64,000 nt of DNA from Mallotus nudiflorus (taxonomy: Eukaryota; Streptophyta; Magnoliopsida; Malpighiales; Euphorbiaceae): contig CANTUR010001438.1 of the NCBI GenBank assembly GCA_947683625.1, forward strand, positions 620,001 to 684,000. Direction: 5' to 3'. Both the position numbers and the translations under genes were made by a program. The notes under the pieces are model-generated. The model did not search any database and was not told where the DNA came from. It was given only the letters and a program-made list of their open reading frames with translations. Below are positions 1 to 15,072 of the stretch, in pieces. The stretch's first letter is position 1; every line of letters starts with the position of its first letter.

Positions 1-1888
1 TTTGCGTGCATTATAGCAATCTAGTCTCATTAATATAGTTGACATGATTGAAAGCACAATTTGTGCACATTTGCGCATGTTCGAACGCAAAACGTGAACT
101 CGTGTAAATTTGTGCACAGATGATTTGGAACATGTTATGCAATGTTTCAATTGCATGTTTACAGCTCCTATGGCATATTATAGCCTGCTGAACTCATCAA
201 TATATTTGAGATGACTCACAGAACAATTGGTGCACTTTTGCGCACGTTTGAATGTGTGCACGTTTAATACATGTTTGAATGAAAAGCACGAACTCGTGCA
301 AATTTGTGCACAAACGGTTTTAATCATGCTATCCAATGTTCCAATTTCACATTTACAATACTTAGTACGTATTGTAGCATTCTGATCTCATTAATATTGT
401 TGACATAATTGAAAGCACAATTTGCGCATGTTCGAACGCAAAACATGAGCTCGTGTAAATTTGTGCACAAATGATTTGGAACATGTTATCCAATGCTTCA
501 ATTGCATGTTTACAACTCTTATGGCATATTATATAGCCTTCTAAACTCATTAATATATTTCAGACAATTGACATAACAATTGGCACACGTTCGCGTATGT
601 TTGAATGTGTGCACGTTTGTGCATGTTTGAACGCAAAACATCAACTCGTGCAAATTTGTGCACAAATGGTTTTAAATTTGTTAACCAACTTCCCAATTGC
701 ACATTTACAGTAATTCGTATGCACTGTAGCATTCTAATGTCATTAATATAGTTAACATAATTGAAAGTACAATCTGTGCACGTTTGCGCACGTTTGAACG
801 CAAAACGTGAACTCGTGCATATTTGTGCACAAATGATTTTGAACATGTTATCCAATGTTCAAATGCATATTCACAATACTTGGCCCATGTTATTGCATTT
901 TGAACACTTTAATATAGTTGTGAAAAATTGAAAGCACAATTTGTGCACGTTTGTAAATGTTTGAACGAAAAATGCGAACTCGCACAAATTTGTGCACAAA
1001 CGGTTTTAAACATGTTATCCAGTGTTCCAATTTCACACATTCACAATACTTGGTATGTACTATATCATGCTAATCTCATTAACATAGTTGACATGATTGA
1101 ATGGCACAATTCGTGCACTTTTGCGCACGTTTGAACACAAAACATGAACTCGTGTGAATTTGTGCACAAATGATTTGGAACATGTTATCCATCGTTTCAA
1201 TTTGATATTTACAACTCTTATTACATACTATAGCCATCTGAACTCATTAATATAGTTGAGATAAATGATAGCACAATTGGTGCACGTTTGCGCATGTTTG
1301 AACGCAAAACGTGAACTCGTGCATATTAGTGCACAAATGACTTCGAACAGGTTATCCAATGTTCCAATTGCTTATTAATAATAAGAATTACATATTATAG
1401 CATTCTAAATAATTCAATGTGGTTGATAAATTTGAAAGCGCAATGCGTGCACGTTTGTACGTGTTTGAACGAAAAACGTATACTCGTGCACATTTGTGCA
1501 CAAATGGTTTTAGACATGTTATCCAATTTCCCAATTGCACATTTACAGTAATTTTTACATATTATATAGCATTCTAATCTCATTAATATAGTTGACATAA
1601 TTGCAACCACAATTTGTGCACGTTTGCGCATGTTTGAACGCAAAACGTGAACTCGTGCATATTTGTGAACAAATCATTTTAAACATGTTATCCAATGCTC
1701 CAAATTCATATTTACAATACTCAACACATGTTATTACCTTCTAAACTCTTTAATATAGTTGACAAATTCGTTTGCGCAGTTTGTGCACGCTTGTACATGT
1801 TTGAACGAAAAAACATGAGCTCGTGCAAATTTTTGCACGAATGGTTTTAAACTTGTTATCCAATTTTCCAATTGCACATTTACAGTGG
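1..1888. repeat. HOR unit 1, type A (11 monomers, 1888 bp)
   Basis: Reference A unit; the phase used here starts at the window edge. A-type marks are ctagtctc near 21-28, gttatgcaatg near 135, gactcacag near 214, and an undeleted gcacattt near 699-706 (absent from B). It ends with a ttttgcacgaatgg variant that always precedes a B unit. Confidence 0.9.
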
Positions 1889-3768
1889 TTTGCGTGCATT
1901 ATAGCAATCTAATCTCATTAATATAGTTGACATGATTGAAAGCACAATTTGTGCTCATTTGCGCATGTTCGAACGCAAAACGTGAACTCGTGTGAATTTG
2001 TGCACAGATGATTTGGAACATGTTATCCAATGTTTCAATTGCATGTTTACAGCTCCTATGGCATATTATAGCCTGCTGAACTCATCAATATATTTGAGAT
2101 GATTGACAGAACAATTGGTGCACTTTTACGCACGTTTGAATGTGTGCACGTTTAGTACATGTTTGAACGAAAAGCACGAACTCGTGCAAATTTGTGCACA
2201 AACGATTTCAAACATGCTATCCAATGTTCCAATTTCAAATTTACAATACTTAGTACGTATTGTAGCATTCTGATCTCATTAATATTGTTGACATAATTGA
2301 AAGCACAATTTGCGCATGTTCGAACGCAAAACGTGAGCTCGTGTAAATTTGTGCACAAATGATTTGGAACATGTTATCCAATGCTTCAATTGCATGTTTA
2401 CAACTCTTATGGCATATTATACAGCCTTCTAAACTCATTAATATATTTCAGACAATTGACATAACAACTGGCGCACGTTCGCGCATGTTTAAATGCGTGC
2501 ACGTTTGTGCATGTTTGAACGCAAAACATCAACTCGTGCAAATTTGTGCACAAATGGTTTTAAATTTGTTAACCAACTTCCCAATTACAGTCATTCGTAT
2601 GCACTGTAGCATTCTAATCTCATTAATATAGTTCACATAATTGAAAGTACAATCTGTGCACGTTTGCGCACGTTTGAACGCAAAACGTGAACTCGTGCAT
2701 ATTTGTGCACAAATGATTTTAAACATGTTATCCAATGTTCAAATGCATATTCACAATACTTGGCCCATGTTATTGCATTCTGAACACTTTAATATAGTTG
2801 TGAAAAATTGGAAGCACAATTTGTGCACGTTAGTAAATGTTTGAACGAAAAATGCGAACTCGCGCAAATTTGTGCACAAACGGTTTTAAACATGTTATCC
2901 AATGTTCCAATTTCACACATTCACAATACTTGGTATGTACTATATCATGCTAATCTCATTAACATAGTTGGCATGATTGAATGGCACAATTCGTGCACTT
3001 TTGCGCACGTTTGAACACAAAATGTGAACTCGTGTGAATTTGTGCACAAATGATTTGGAACATGTTATCCATCGTTTCAATTTGATATTTACAACTCTTA
3101 TTACATACTACAGCCATCTGAACTCATTAATATAGTAGAGATAAATGATAGCACAATTGGTGCACGTTTGCGCATGTTTGAACGCAAAACGTGAACTCGT
3201 GCATATTAGTGCACAAATGACTTCGAACAGGTTATCCAATGTTCCAATTGCATATTAATAATAAGAATTACATATTATAGCATTCTAATTAATTCAATGT
3301 GGTTGACAAATTTGAAAGCGCAATGCGTGCACGTTTGTACGTGTTTGAACGAAAAACGTCAACTCGTGCACATTTGTGCACAAATGGTTTTAGACATGTT
3401 ATCCAATTTCCCAATTGCACATTTACAGTAATTTTTACATATTATATAGCATTCTAATCTCATTAATATAGTTGACATAATTGCAACCACAATTTGTGCA
3501 CGTTTGCGCATGTTTGAACGCAAAACGTGAACTTGTGCATATTTGTGAACAAATCATTTTAAACATGTTATCCAATGTTCCAAATTCATATTTACAATAC
3601 TCAACACATGTTATTACCTTCTAAACTCTTTAATATAGTTGACAAATTCGTTTGCGCAGTTTGTGCACGCTTGTACATGTTTGAACGAAAAAACATGAGC
3701 TCGTGCAAATTTGTGCTCGAATGGTTTTAAACTTGTTATCCAATTTTCCAATTGCACATTTACAGTGG
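1889..3768. repeat. HOR unit 2, type B1 (1880 bp)
   Basis: Same 11 monomers as unit 1 minus 8 bp near 2588. B1 marks are tgtgctcatttg (near 1952), gattgacag (near 2100), ttttacgcacg (near 2126) and tttcaaattt (near 2232). It carries gtagag near 3134 rather than gttgag, and the tail variant gtgctcgaatgg that precedes A units. Confidence 0.9.
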
Positions 3769-5656
3769 TTTGCGTGCATTATAGCAATCTAGTCTCATTA
3801 ATATAGTTGACATGATTGAAAGCACAATTTGTGCACATTTGCGCATGTTCGAACGCAAAACGTGAACTCGTGTAAATTTGTGCACAGATGATTTGGAACA
3901 TGTTATGCAATGTTTCAATTGCATGTTTACAGCTCCTATGGCATATTATAGCCTGCTGAACTCATCAATATATTTGAGATGACTCACAGAACAATTGGTG
4001 CACTTTTGCGCACGTTTGAATGTGTGCACGTTTAATACATGTTTGAATGAAAAGCACGAACTCGTGCAAATTTGTGCACAAACGGTTTTAATCATGCTAT
4101 CCAATGTTCCAATTTCACATTTACAATACTTAGTACGTATTGTAGCATTCTGATCTCATTAATATTGTTGACATAATTGAAAGCACAATTTGCGCATGTT
4201 CGAACGCAAAACATGAGCTCGTGTAAATTTGTGCACAAATGATTTGGAACATGTTATCCAATGCTTCAATTGCATGTTTACAACTCTTATGGCATATTAT
4301 ATAGCCTTCTAAACTCATTAATATATTTCAGACAATTGACATAACAATTGGCACACGTTCGCGTATGTTTGAATGTGTGCACGTTTGTGCATGTTTGAAC
4401 GCAAAACATCAACTCGTGCAAATTTGTGCACAAATGGTTTTAAATTTGTTAACCAACTTCCCAATTGCACATTTACAGTAATTCGTATGCACTGTAGCAT
4501 TCTAATGTCATTAATATAGTTAACATAATTGAAAGTACAATCTGTGCACGTTTGCGCACGTTTGAACGCAAAACGTGAACTCGTGCATATTTGTGCACAA
4601 ATGATTTTGAACATGTTATCCAATGTTCAAATGCATATTCACAATACTTGGCCCATGTTATTGCATTTTGAACACTTTAATATAGTTGTGAAAAATTGAA
4701 AGCACAATTTGTGCACGTTTGTAAATGTTTGAACGAAAAATGCGAACTCGCACAAATTTGTGCACAAACGGTTTTAAACATGTTATCCAGTGTTCCAATT
4801 TCACACATTCACAATACTTGGTATGTACTATATCATGCTAATCTCATTAACATAGTTGACATGATTGAATGGCACAATTCGTGCACTTTTGCGCACGTTT
4901 GAACACAAAACATGAACTCGTGTGAATTTGTGCACAAATGATTTGGAACATGTTATCCATCGTTTCAATTTGATATTTACAACTCTTATTACATACTATA
5001 GCCATCTGAACTCATTAATATAGTTGAGATAAATGATAGCACAATTGGTGCACGTTTGCGCATGTTTGAACGCAAAACGTGAACTCGTGCATATTAGTGC
5101 ACAAATGACTTCGAACAGGTTATCCAATGTTCCAATTGCTTATTAATAATAAGAATTACATATTATAGCATTCTAAATAATTCAATGTGGTTGATAAATT
5201 TGAAAGCGCAATGCGTGCACGTTTGTACGTGTTTGAACGAAAAACGTATACTCGTGCACATTTGTGCACAAATGGTTTTAGACATGTTATCCAATTTCCC
5301 AATTGCACATTTACAGTAATTTTTACATATTATATAGCATTCTAATCTCATTAATATAGTTGACATAATTGCAACCACAATTTGTGCACGTTTGCGCATG
5401 TTTGAACGCAAAACGTGAACTCGTGCATATTTGTGAACAAATCATTTTAAACATGTTATCCAATGCTCCAAATTCATATTTACAATACTCAACACATGTT
5501 ATTACCTTCTAAACTCTTTAATATAGTTGACAAATTCGTTTGCGCAGTTTGTGCACGCTTGTACATGTTTGAACGAAAAAACATGAGCTCGTGCAAATTT
5601 TTGCACGAATGGTTTTAAACTTGTTATCCAATTTTCCAATTGCACATTTACAGTGG
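3769..5656. repeat. HOR unit 3, type A
   Basis: Nearly indistinguishable from unit 1 by eye, including the shared private form aaaacatgagctcg near 4208. Confidence 0.9.
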
Positions 5657-7536
5657 TTTGCGTGCATTATAGCAATCTAATCTCATTAATATAGTTGACA
5701 TGATTGAAAGCACAATTTGTGCTCATTTGCGCATGTTCGAACGCAAAACGTGAACTCGTGTGAATTTGTGCACAGATGATTTGGAACATGTTATCCAATG
5801 TTTCAATTGCATGTTTACAGCTCCTATGGCATATTATAGCCTGCTGAACTCATCAATATATTTGAGATGATTGACAGAACAATTGGTGCACTTTTACGCA
5901 CGTTTGAATGTGTGCACGTTTAGTACATGTTTGAACGAAAAGCACGAACTCGTGCAAATTTGTGCACAAACGATTTCAAACATGCTATCCAATGTTCCAA
6001 TTTCAAATTTACAATACTTAGTACGTATTGTAGCATTCTGATCTCATTAATATTGTTGACATAATTGAAAGCACAATTTGCGCATGTTCGAACGCAAAAC
6101 GTGAGCTCGTGTAAATTTGTGCACAAATGATTTGGAACATGTTATCCAATGCTTCAATTGCATGTTTACAACTCTTATGGCATATTATACAGCCTTCTAA
6201 ACTCATTAATATATTTCAGACAATTGACATAACAACTGGCGCACGTTCGCGCATGTTTAAATGCGTGCACGTTTGTGCATGTTTGAACGCAAAACATCAA
6301 CTCGTGCAAATTTGTGCACAAATGGTTTTAAATTTGTTAACCAACTTCCCAATTACAGTCATTCGTATGCACTGTAGCATTCTAATCTCATTAATATAGT
6401 TCACATAATTGAAAGTACAATCTGTGCACGTTTGCGCACGTTTGAACGCAAAACGTGAACTCGTGCATATTTGTGCACAAATGATTTTAAACATGTTATC
6501 CAATGTTCAAATGCATATTCACAATACTTGGCCCATGTTATTGCATTCTGAACACTTTAATATAGTTGTGAAAAATTGGAAGCACAATTTGTGCACGTTA
6601 GTAAATGTTTGAACGAAAAATGCGAACTCGCGCAAATTTGTGCACAAACGGTTTTAAACATGTTATCCAATGTTCCAATTTCACACATTCACAATACTTG
6701 GTATGTACTATATCATGCTAATCTCATTAACATAGTTGGCATGATTGAATGGCACAATTCGTGCACTTTTGCGCACGTTTGAACACAAAATGTGAACTCG
6801 TGTGAATTTGTGCACAAATGATTTGGAACATGTTATCCATCGTTTCAATTTGATATTTACAACTCTTATTACATACTACAGCCATCTGAACTCATTAATA
6901 TAGTAGAGATAAATGATAGCACAATTGGTGCACGTTTGCGCATGTTTGAACGCAAAACGTGAACTCGTGCATATTAGTGCACAAATGACTTCGAACAGGT
7001 TATCCAATGTTCCAATTGCATATTAATAATAAGAATTACATATTATAGCATTCTAATTAATTCAATGTGGTTGACAAATTTGAAAGCGCAATGCGTGCAC
7101 GTTTGTACGTGTTTGAACGAAAAACGTCAACTCGTGCACATTTGTGCACAAATGGTTTTAGACATGTTATCCAATTTCCCAATTGCACATTTACAGTAAT
7201 TTTTACATATTATATAGCATTCTAATCTCATTAATATAGTTGACATAATTGCAACCACAATTTGTGCACGTTTGCGCATGTTTGAACGCAAAACGTGAAC
7301 TTGTGCATATTTGTGAACAAATCATTTTAAACATGTTATCCAATGTTCCAAATTCATATTTACAATACTCAACACATGTTATTACCTTCTAAACTCTTTA
7401 ATATAGTTGACAAATTCGTTTGCGCAGTTTGTGCACGCTTGTACATGTTTGAACGAAAAAACATGAGCTCGTGCAAATTTGTGCTCGAATGGTTTTAAAC
7501 TTGTTATCCAATTTTCCAATTGCACATTTACAGTGG
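5657..7536. repeat. HOR unit 4, type B1
   Basis: Nearly identical to unit 2, including gtagag and the gtgctcgaatgg tail. With unit 3 it forms a copy of the 3768-bp A-B1 dimer. Confidence 0.9.
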
Positions 7537-9424
7537 TTTGCGTGCATTATAGCAATCTAGTCTCATTAATATAGTTGACATGATTGAAAGCACAATTTGT
7601 GCACATTTGCGCATGTTCGAACGCAAAACGTGAACTCGTGTAAATTTGTGCACAGATGATTTGGAACATGTTATGCAATGTTTCAATTGCATGTTTACAG
7701 CTCCTATGACATATTATAGCCTGCTGAACTCATCAATATATTTGAGATGACTCACAGAACAATTGGTGCACTTTTGCGCACGTTTGAATGTGTGCACGTT
7801 TAATACATGTTTGAATGAAAAGCACGAACTCGTGCAAATTTGTGCACAAACGGTTTTAATCATGCTATCCAATGTTCCAATTTCACATTTACAATACTTA
7901 GTACGTATTGTAGCATTCTGATCTCATTAATATTGTTGACATAATTGAAAGCACAATTTGCGCATGTTCGAACGCAAAACATGAGCTCGTGTAAATTTGT
8001 GCACAAATGATTTGGAACATGTTATCCAATGCTTCAATTGCATGTTTACAACTCTTATGGCATATTATATAGCCTTCTAAACTCATTAATATATTTCAGA
8101 CAATTGACATAACAATTGGCACACGTTCGCGTATGTTTGAATGTGTGCACGTTTGTGCATGTTTGAACGCAAAACATCAACTCGTGCAAATTTGTGCACA
8201 AATGGTTTTAAATTTGTTAACCAACTTCCCAATTGCACATTTACAGTAATTCGTATGCACTGTAGCATTCTAATGTCATTAATATAGTTAACATAATTGA
8301 AAGTACAATCTGTGCACGTTTGCGCACGTTTGAACGCAAAACGTGAACTCGTGCATATTTGTGCACAAATGATTTTGAACATGTTATCCAATGTTCAAAT
8401 GCATATTCACAATACTTGGCCCATGTTATTGCATTTTGAACACTTTAATATAGTTGTGAAAAATTGAAAGCACAATTTGTGCACGTTTGTAAATGTTTGA
8501 ACGAAAAATGCGAACTCGCACAAATTTGTGCACAAACGGTTTTAAACATGTTATCCAGTGTTCCAATTTCACACATTCACAATACTTGGTATGTACTATA
8601 TCATGCTAATCTCATTAACATAGTTGACATGATTGAATGGCACAATTCGTGCACTTTTGCGCACGTTTGAACACAAAACATGAACTCGTGTGAATTTGTG
8701 CACAAATGATTTGGAACATGTTATCCATCGTTTCAATTTGATATTTACAACTCTTATTACATACTATAGCCATCTGAACTCATTAATATAGTTGAGATAA
8801 ATGATAGCACAATTGGTGCACGTTTGCGCATGTTTGAACGCAAAACGTGAACTCGTGCATATTAGTGCACAAATGACTTCGAACAGGTTATCCAATGTTC
8901 CAATTGCTTATTAATAATAAGAATTACATATTATAGCATTCTAAATAATTCAATGTGGTTGATAAATTTGAAAGCGCAATGCGTGCACGTTTGTACGTGT
9001 TTGAACGAAAAACGTATACTCGTGCACATTTGTGCACAAATGGTTTTAGACATGTTATCCAATTTCCCAATTGCACATTTACAGTAATTTTTACATATTA
9101 TATAGCATTCTAATCTCATTAATATAGTTGACATAATTGCAACCACAATTTGTGCACGTTTGCGCATGTTTGAACGCAAAACGTGAACTCGTGCATATTT
9201 GTGAACAAATCATTTTAAACATGTTATCCAATGCTCCAAATTCATATTTACAATACTCAACACATGTTATTACCTTCTAAACTCTTTAATATAGTTGACA
9301 AATTCGTTTGCGCAGTTTGTGCACGCTTGTACATGTTTGAACGAAAAAACATGAGCTCGTGCAAATTTTTGCACGAATGGTTTTAAACTTGTTATCCAAT
9401 TTTCCAATTGCACATTTACAGTGG
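7537..9424. repeat. HOR unit 5, type A
   Basis: A type, with a cctatgacatatt variant near 7703 shared only with unit 7. It keeps the aaaacatgagc form of units 1 and 3. Confidence 0.9.
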
Positions 9425-11304
9425 TTTGCGTGCATTATAGCAATCTAATCTCATTAATATAGTTGACATGATTGAAAGCACAATTTGTGCTCATTTGCGC
9501 ATGTTCGAACGCAAAACGTGAACTCGTGTGAATTTGTGCACAGATGATTTGGAACATGTTATCCAATGTTTCAATTGCATGTTTACAGCTCCTATGGCAT
9601 ATTATAGCCTGCTGAACTCATCAATATATTTGAGATGATTGACAGAACAATTGGTGCACTTTTACGCACGTTTGAATGTGTGCACGTTTAGTACATGTTT
9701 GAACGAAAAGCACGAACTCGTGCAAATTTGTGCACAAACGATTTCAAACATGCTATCCAATGTTCCAATTTCAAATTTACAATACTTAGTACGTATTGTA
9801 GCATTCTGATCTCATTAATATTGTTGACATAATTGAAAGCACAATTTGCGCATGTTCGAACGCAAAACGTGAGCTCGTGTAAATTTGTGCACAAATGATT
9901 TGGAACATGTTATCCAATGCTTCAATTGCATGTTTACAACTCTTATGGCATATTATACAGCCTTCTAAACTCATTAATATATTTCAGACAATTGACATAA
10001 CAACTGGCGCACGTTCGCGCATGTTTAAATGCGTGCACGTTTGTGCATGTTTGAACGCAAAACATCAACTCGTGCAAATTTGTGCACAAATGGTTTTAAA
10101 TTTGTTAACCAACTTCCCAATTACAGTCATTCGTATGCACTGTAGCATTCTAATCTCATTAATATAGTTCACATAATTGAAAGTACAATCTGTGCACGTT
10201 TGCGCACGTTTGAACGCAAAACGTGAACTCGTGCATATTTGTGCACAAATGATTTTAAACATGTTATCCAATGTTCAAATGCATATTCACAATACTTGGC
10301 CCATGTTATTGCATTCTGAACACTTTAATATAGTTGTGAAAAATTGGAAGCACAATTTGTGCACGTTAGTAAATGTTTGAACGAAAAATGCGAACTCGCG
10401 CAAATTTGTGCACAAACGGTTTTAAACATGTTATCCAATGTTCCAATTTCACACATTCACAATACTTGGTATGTACTATATCATGCTAATCTCATTAACA
10501 TAGTTGGCATGATTGAATGGCACAATTCGTGCACTTTTGCGCACGTTTGAACACAAAATGTGAACTCGTGTGAATTTGTGCACAAATGATTTGGAACATG
10601 TTATCCATCGTTTCAATTTGATATTTACAACTCTTATTACATACTACAGCCATCTGAACTCATTAATATAGTAGAGATAAATGATAGCACAATTGGTGCA
10701 CGTTTGCGCATGTTTGAACGCAAAACGTGAACTCGTGCATATTAGTGCACAAATGACTTCGAACAGGTTATCCAATGTTCCAATTGCATATTAATAATAA
10801 GAATTACATATTATAGCATTCTAATTAATTCAATGTGGTTGACAAATTTGAAAGCGCAATGCGTGCACGTTTGTACGTGTTTGAACGAAAAACGTCAACT
10901 CGTGCACATTTGTGCACAAATGGTTTTAGACATGTTATCCAATTTCCCAATTGCACATTTACAGTAATTTTTACATATTATATAGCATTCTAATCTCATT
11001 AATATAGTTGACATAATTGCAACCACAATTTGTGCACGTTTGCGCATGTTTGAACGCAAAACGTGAACTTGTGCATATTTGTGAACAAATCATTTTAAAC
11101 ATGTTATCCAATGTTCCAAATTCATATTTACAATACTCAACACATGTTATTACCTTCTAAACTCTTTAATATAGTTGACAAATTCGTTTGCGCAGTTTGT
11201 GCACGCTTGTACATGTTTGAACGAAAAAACATGAGCTCGTGCAAATTTGTGCTCGAATGGTTTTAAACTTGTTATCCAATTTTCCAATTGCACATTTACA
11301 GTGG
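9425..11304. repeat. HOR unit 6, type B1
   Basis: Third copy of the B1 form that is followed by A. It closes the run of three A-B1 dimers. Confidence 0.9.
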
Positions 11305-13192
11305 TTTGCGTGCATTATAGCAATCTAGTCTCATTAATATAGTTGACATGATTGAAAGCACAATTTGTGCACATTTGCGCATGTTCGAACGCAAAACGTG
11401 AACTCGTGTAAATTTGTGCACAGATGATTTGGAACATGTTATGCAATGTTTCAATTGCATGTTTACAGCTCCTATGACATATTATAGCCTGCTGAACTCA
11501 TCAATATATTTGAGATGACTCACAGAACAATTGGTGCACTTTTGCGCACGTTTGAATGTGTGCACGTTTAATACATGTTTGAATGAAAAGCACGAACTCG
11601 TGCAAATTTGTGCACAAACGGTTTTAATCATGCTATCCAATGTTCCAATTTCACATTTACAATACTTAGTACGTATTGTAGCATTCTGATCTCATTAATA
11701 TTGTTGACATAATTGAAAGCACAATTTGCGCATGTTCGAACGCAAAACGTGAGCTCGTGTAAATTTGTGCACAAATGATTTGGAACATGTTATCCAATGC
11801 TTCAATTGCATGTTTACAACTCTTATGGCATATTATATAGCCTTCTAAACTCATTAATATATTTGAGACAATTGACATAACAATTGGCACACGTTCGCGT
11901 ATGTTTGAATGTGTGCACGTTTGTGCATGTTTGAACGCAAAACATCAACTCGTGCAAATTTGTGCACAAATGGTTTTAAATTTGTTAACCAACTTCCCAA
12001 TTGCACATTTACAGTAATTCGTATGCACTGTAGCATTCTAATGTCATTAATATAGTTAACATAATTGAAAGTACAATCTGTGCACGTTTGCGCACGTTTG
12101 AACGCAAAACGTGAACTCGTGCATATTTGTGCACAAATGATTTTGAACATGTTATCCAATGTTCAAATGCATATTCACAATACTTGGCCCATGTTATTGC
12201 ATTTTGAACACTTTAATATAGTTGTGAAAAATTGAAAGCACAATTTGTGCACGTTTGTAAATGTTTGAACGAAAAATGCGAACTCGCACAAATTTGTGCA
12301 CAAACGGTTTTAAACATGTTATCCAGTGTTCCAATTTCACACATTCACAATACTTGGTATGTACTATATCATGCTAATCTCATTAACATAGTTGACATGA
12401 TTGAATGGCACAATTCGTGCACTTTTGCGCACGTTTGAACACAAAACATGAACTCGTGTGAATTTGTGCACAAATGATTTGGAACATGTTATCCATCGTT
12501 TCAATTTGATATTTACAACTCTTATTACATACTATAGCCATCTGAACTCATTAATATAGTTGAGATAAATGATAGCACAATTGGTGCACGTTTGCGCATG
12601 TTTGAACGCAAAACGTGAACTCGTGCATATTAGTGCACAAATGACTTCGAACAGGTTATCCAATGTTCCAATTGCTTATTAATAATAAGAATTACATATT
12701 ATAGCATTCTAAATAATTCAATGTGGTTGATAAATTTGAAAGCGCAATGCGTGCACGTTTGTACGTGTTTGAACGAAAAACGTATACTCGTGCACATTTG
12801 TGCACAAATGGTTTTAGACATGTTATCCAATTTCCCAATTGCACATTTACAGTAATTTTTACATATTATATAGCATTCTAATCTCATTAATATAGTTGAC
12901 ATAATTGCAACCACAATTTGTGCACGTTTGCGCATGTTTGAACGCAAAACGTGAACTCGTGCATATTTGTGAACAAATCATTTTAAACATGTTATCCAAT
13001 GCTCCAAATTCATATTTACAATACTCAACACATGTTATTACCTTCTAAACTCTTTAATATAGTTGACAAATTCGTTTGCGCAGTTTGTGCACGCTTGTAC
13101 ATGTTTGAACGAAAAAACATGAGCTCGTGCAAATTTTTGCACGAATGGTTTTAAACTTGTTATCCAATTTTCCAATTGCACATTTATAGTGG
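11305..13192. repeat. HOR unit 7, type A
   Basis: A type with cctatgacatatt as in unit 5. It has aaaacgtgagc instead of aaaacatgagc and atttgagac instead of atttcagac near 11860, so it is intermediate between the early and later A units. Confidence 0.9.
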
Positions 13193-15072
13193 TTTGCGTG
13201 CATTATAGCAATCTAATCTCATTAATATAGTTGACATGATTGAAAGCACAATTTGTGCTCATTTGCGCATGTTCGAACGCAAAACGTGAACTCGTGTGAA
13301 TTTGTGCACAGATGATTTGGAACATGTTATCCAATGTTTCAATTGCATGTTTACAGCTCCTATGGCATATTATAGCCTGCTGAACTCATCAATATATTTG
13401 AGATGATTGACAGAACAATTGGTGCACTTTTACGCACGTTTGAATGTGTGCACGTTTAGTACATGTTTGAACGAAAAGCACGAACTCGTGCAAATTTGTG
13501 CACAAACGATTTCAAACATGCTATCCAATGTTCCAATTTCAAATTTACAATACTTAGTACGTATTGTAGCATTCTGATCTCATTAATATTGTTGACATAA
13601 TTGAAAGCACAATTTGCGCATGTTCGAACGCAAAACGTGAGCTCGTGTAAATTTGTGCACAAATGATTTGGAACATGTTATCCAATGCTTCAATTGCATG
13701 TTTACAACTCTTATGGCATATTATACAGCCTTCTAAACTCATTAATATATTTCAGACAATTGACATAACAACTGGCGCACGTTCGCGCATGTTTAAATGC
13801 GTGCACGTTTGTGCATGTTTGAACGCAAAACATCAACTCGTGCAAATTTGTGCACAAATGGTTTTAAATTTGTTAACCAACTTCCCAATTACAGTCATTC
13901 GTATGCACTGTAGCATTCTAATCTCATTAATATAGTTCACATAATTGAAAGTACAATCTGTGCACGTTTGCGCACGTTTGAACGCAAAACGTGAACTCGT
14001 GCATATTTGTGCACAAATGATTTTAAACATGTTATCCAATGTTCAAATGCATATTCACAATACTTGGCCCATGTTATTGCATTCTGAACACTTTAATATA
14101 GTTGTGAAAAATTGGAAGCACAATTTGTGCACGTTAGTAAATGTTTGAACGAAAAATGCGAACTCGCGCAAATTTGTGCACAAACGGTTTTAAACATGTT
14201 ATCCAATGTTCCAATTTCACACATTCACAATACTTGGTATGTACTATATCATGCTAATCTCATTAACATAGTTGGCATGATTGAATGGCACAATTCGTGC
14301 ACTTTTGCGCACGTTTGAACACAAAATGTGAACTCGTGTGAATTTGTGCACAAATGATTTGGAACATGTTATCCATCGTTTCAATTTGATATTTACAACT
14401 CTTATTACATACTACAGCCATCTGAACTCATTAATATAGTTGAGATAAATGATAGCACAATTGGTGCACGTTTGCGCATGTTTGAACGCAAAACGTGAAC
14501 TCGTGCATATTAGTGCACAAATGACTTCGAACAGGTTATCCAATGTTCCAATTGCATATTAATAATAAGAATTACATATTATAGCATTCTAATTAATTCA
14601 ATGTGGTTGACAAATTTGAAAGCGCAATGCGTGCACGTTTGTACGTGTTTGAACGAAAAATGTCAACTCGTGCACATTTGTGCACAAATGGTTTTAGACA
14701 TGTTATCCAATTTCCCAATTGCACATTTACAGTAATTTTTACATATTATATAGCATTCTAATCTCATTAATATAGTTGACATAATTGCAACCACAATTTG
14801 AGCACGTTTGCGCATGTTTGAACGCAAAACGTGAACTTGTGCATATTTGTGAACAAATCATTTTAAACATGTTATCCAATGTTCCAAATTCATATTTACA
14901 ATACTCAACACATGTTATTACCTTCTAAACTCTTTAATATAGTTGACAAATTCGTTTGCGCAGTTTGTGCACGCTTGTACATGTTTGAACGAAAAAACAT
15001 GAGCTCGTGCAAATTTTTGCACGAATGGTTTTAAACTTGTTATCCAATTTTCCAATTGCACATTTACAGTGG
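13193..15072. repeat. HOR unit 8, type B1 (B2-linked subtype)
   Basis: B1 with the 8-bp deletion. It carries atttgagcacg near 14797 and gttgag near 14441, seen in every B1 unit that is followed by B2 (units 8, 14, 18, 21, 24) and not in units 2, 4 and 6. A private aaaatgtcaac lies near 14656. Confidence 0.9.
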
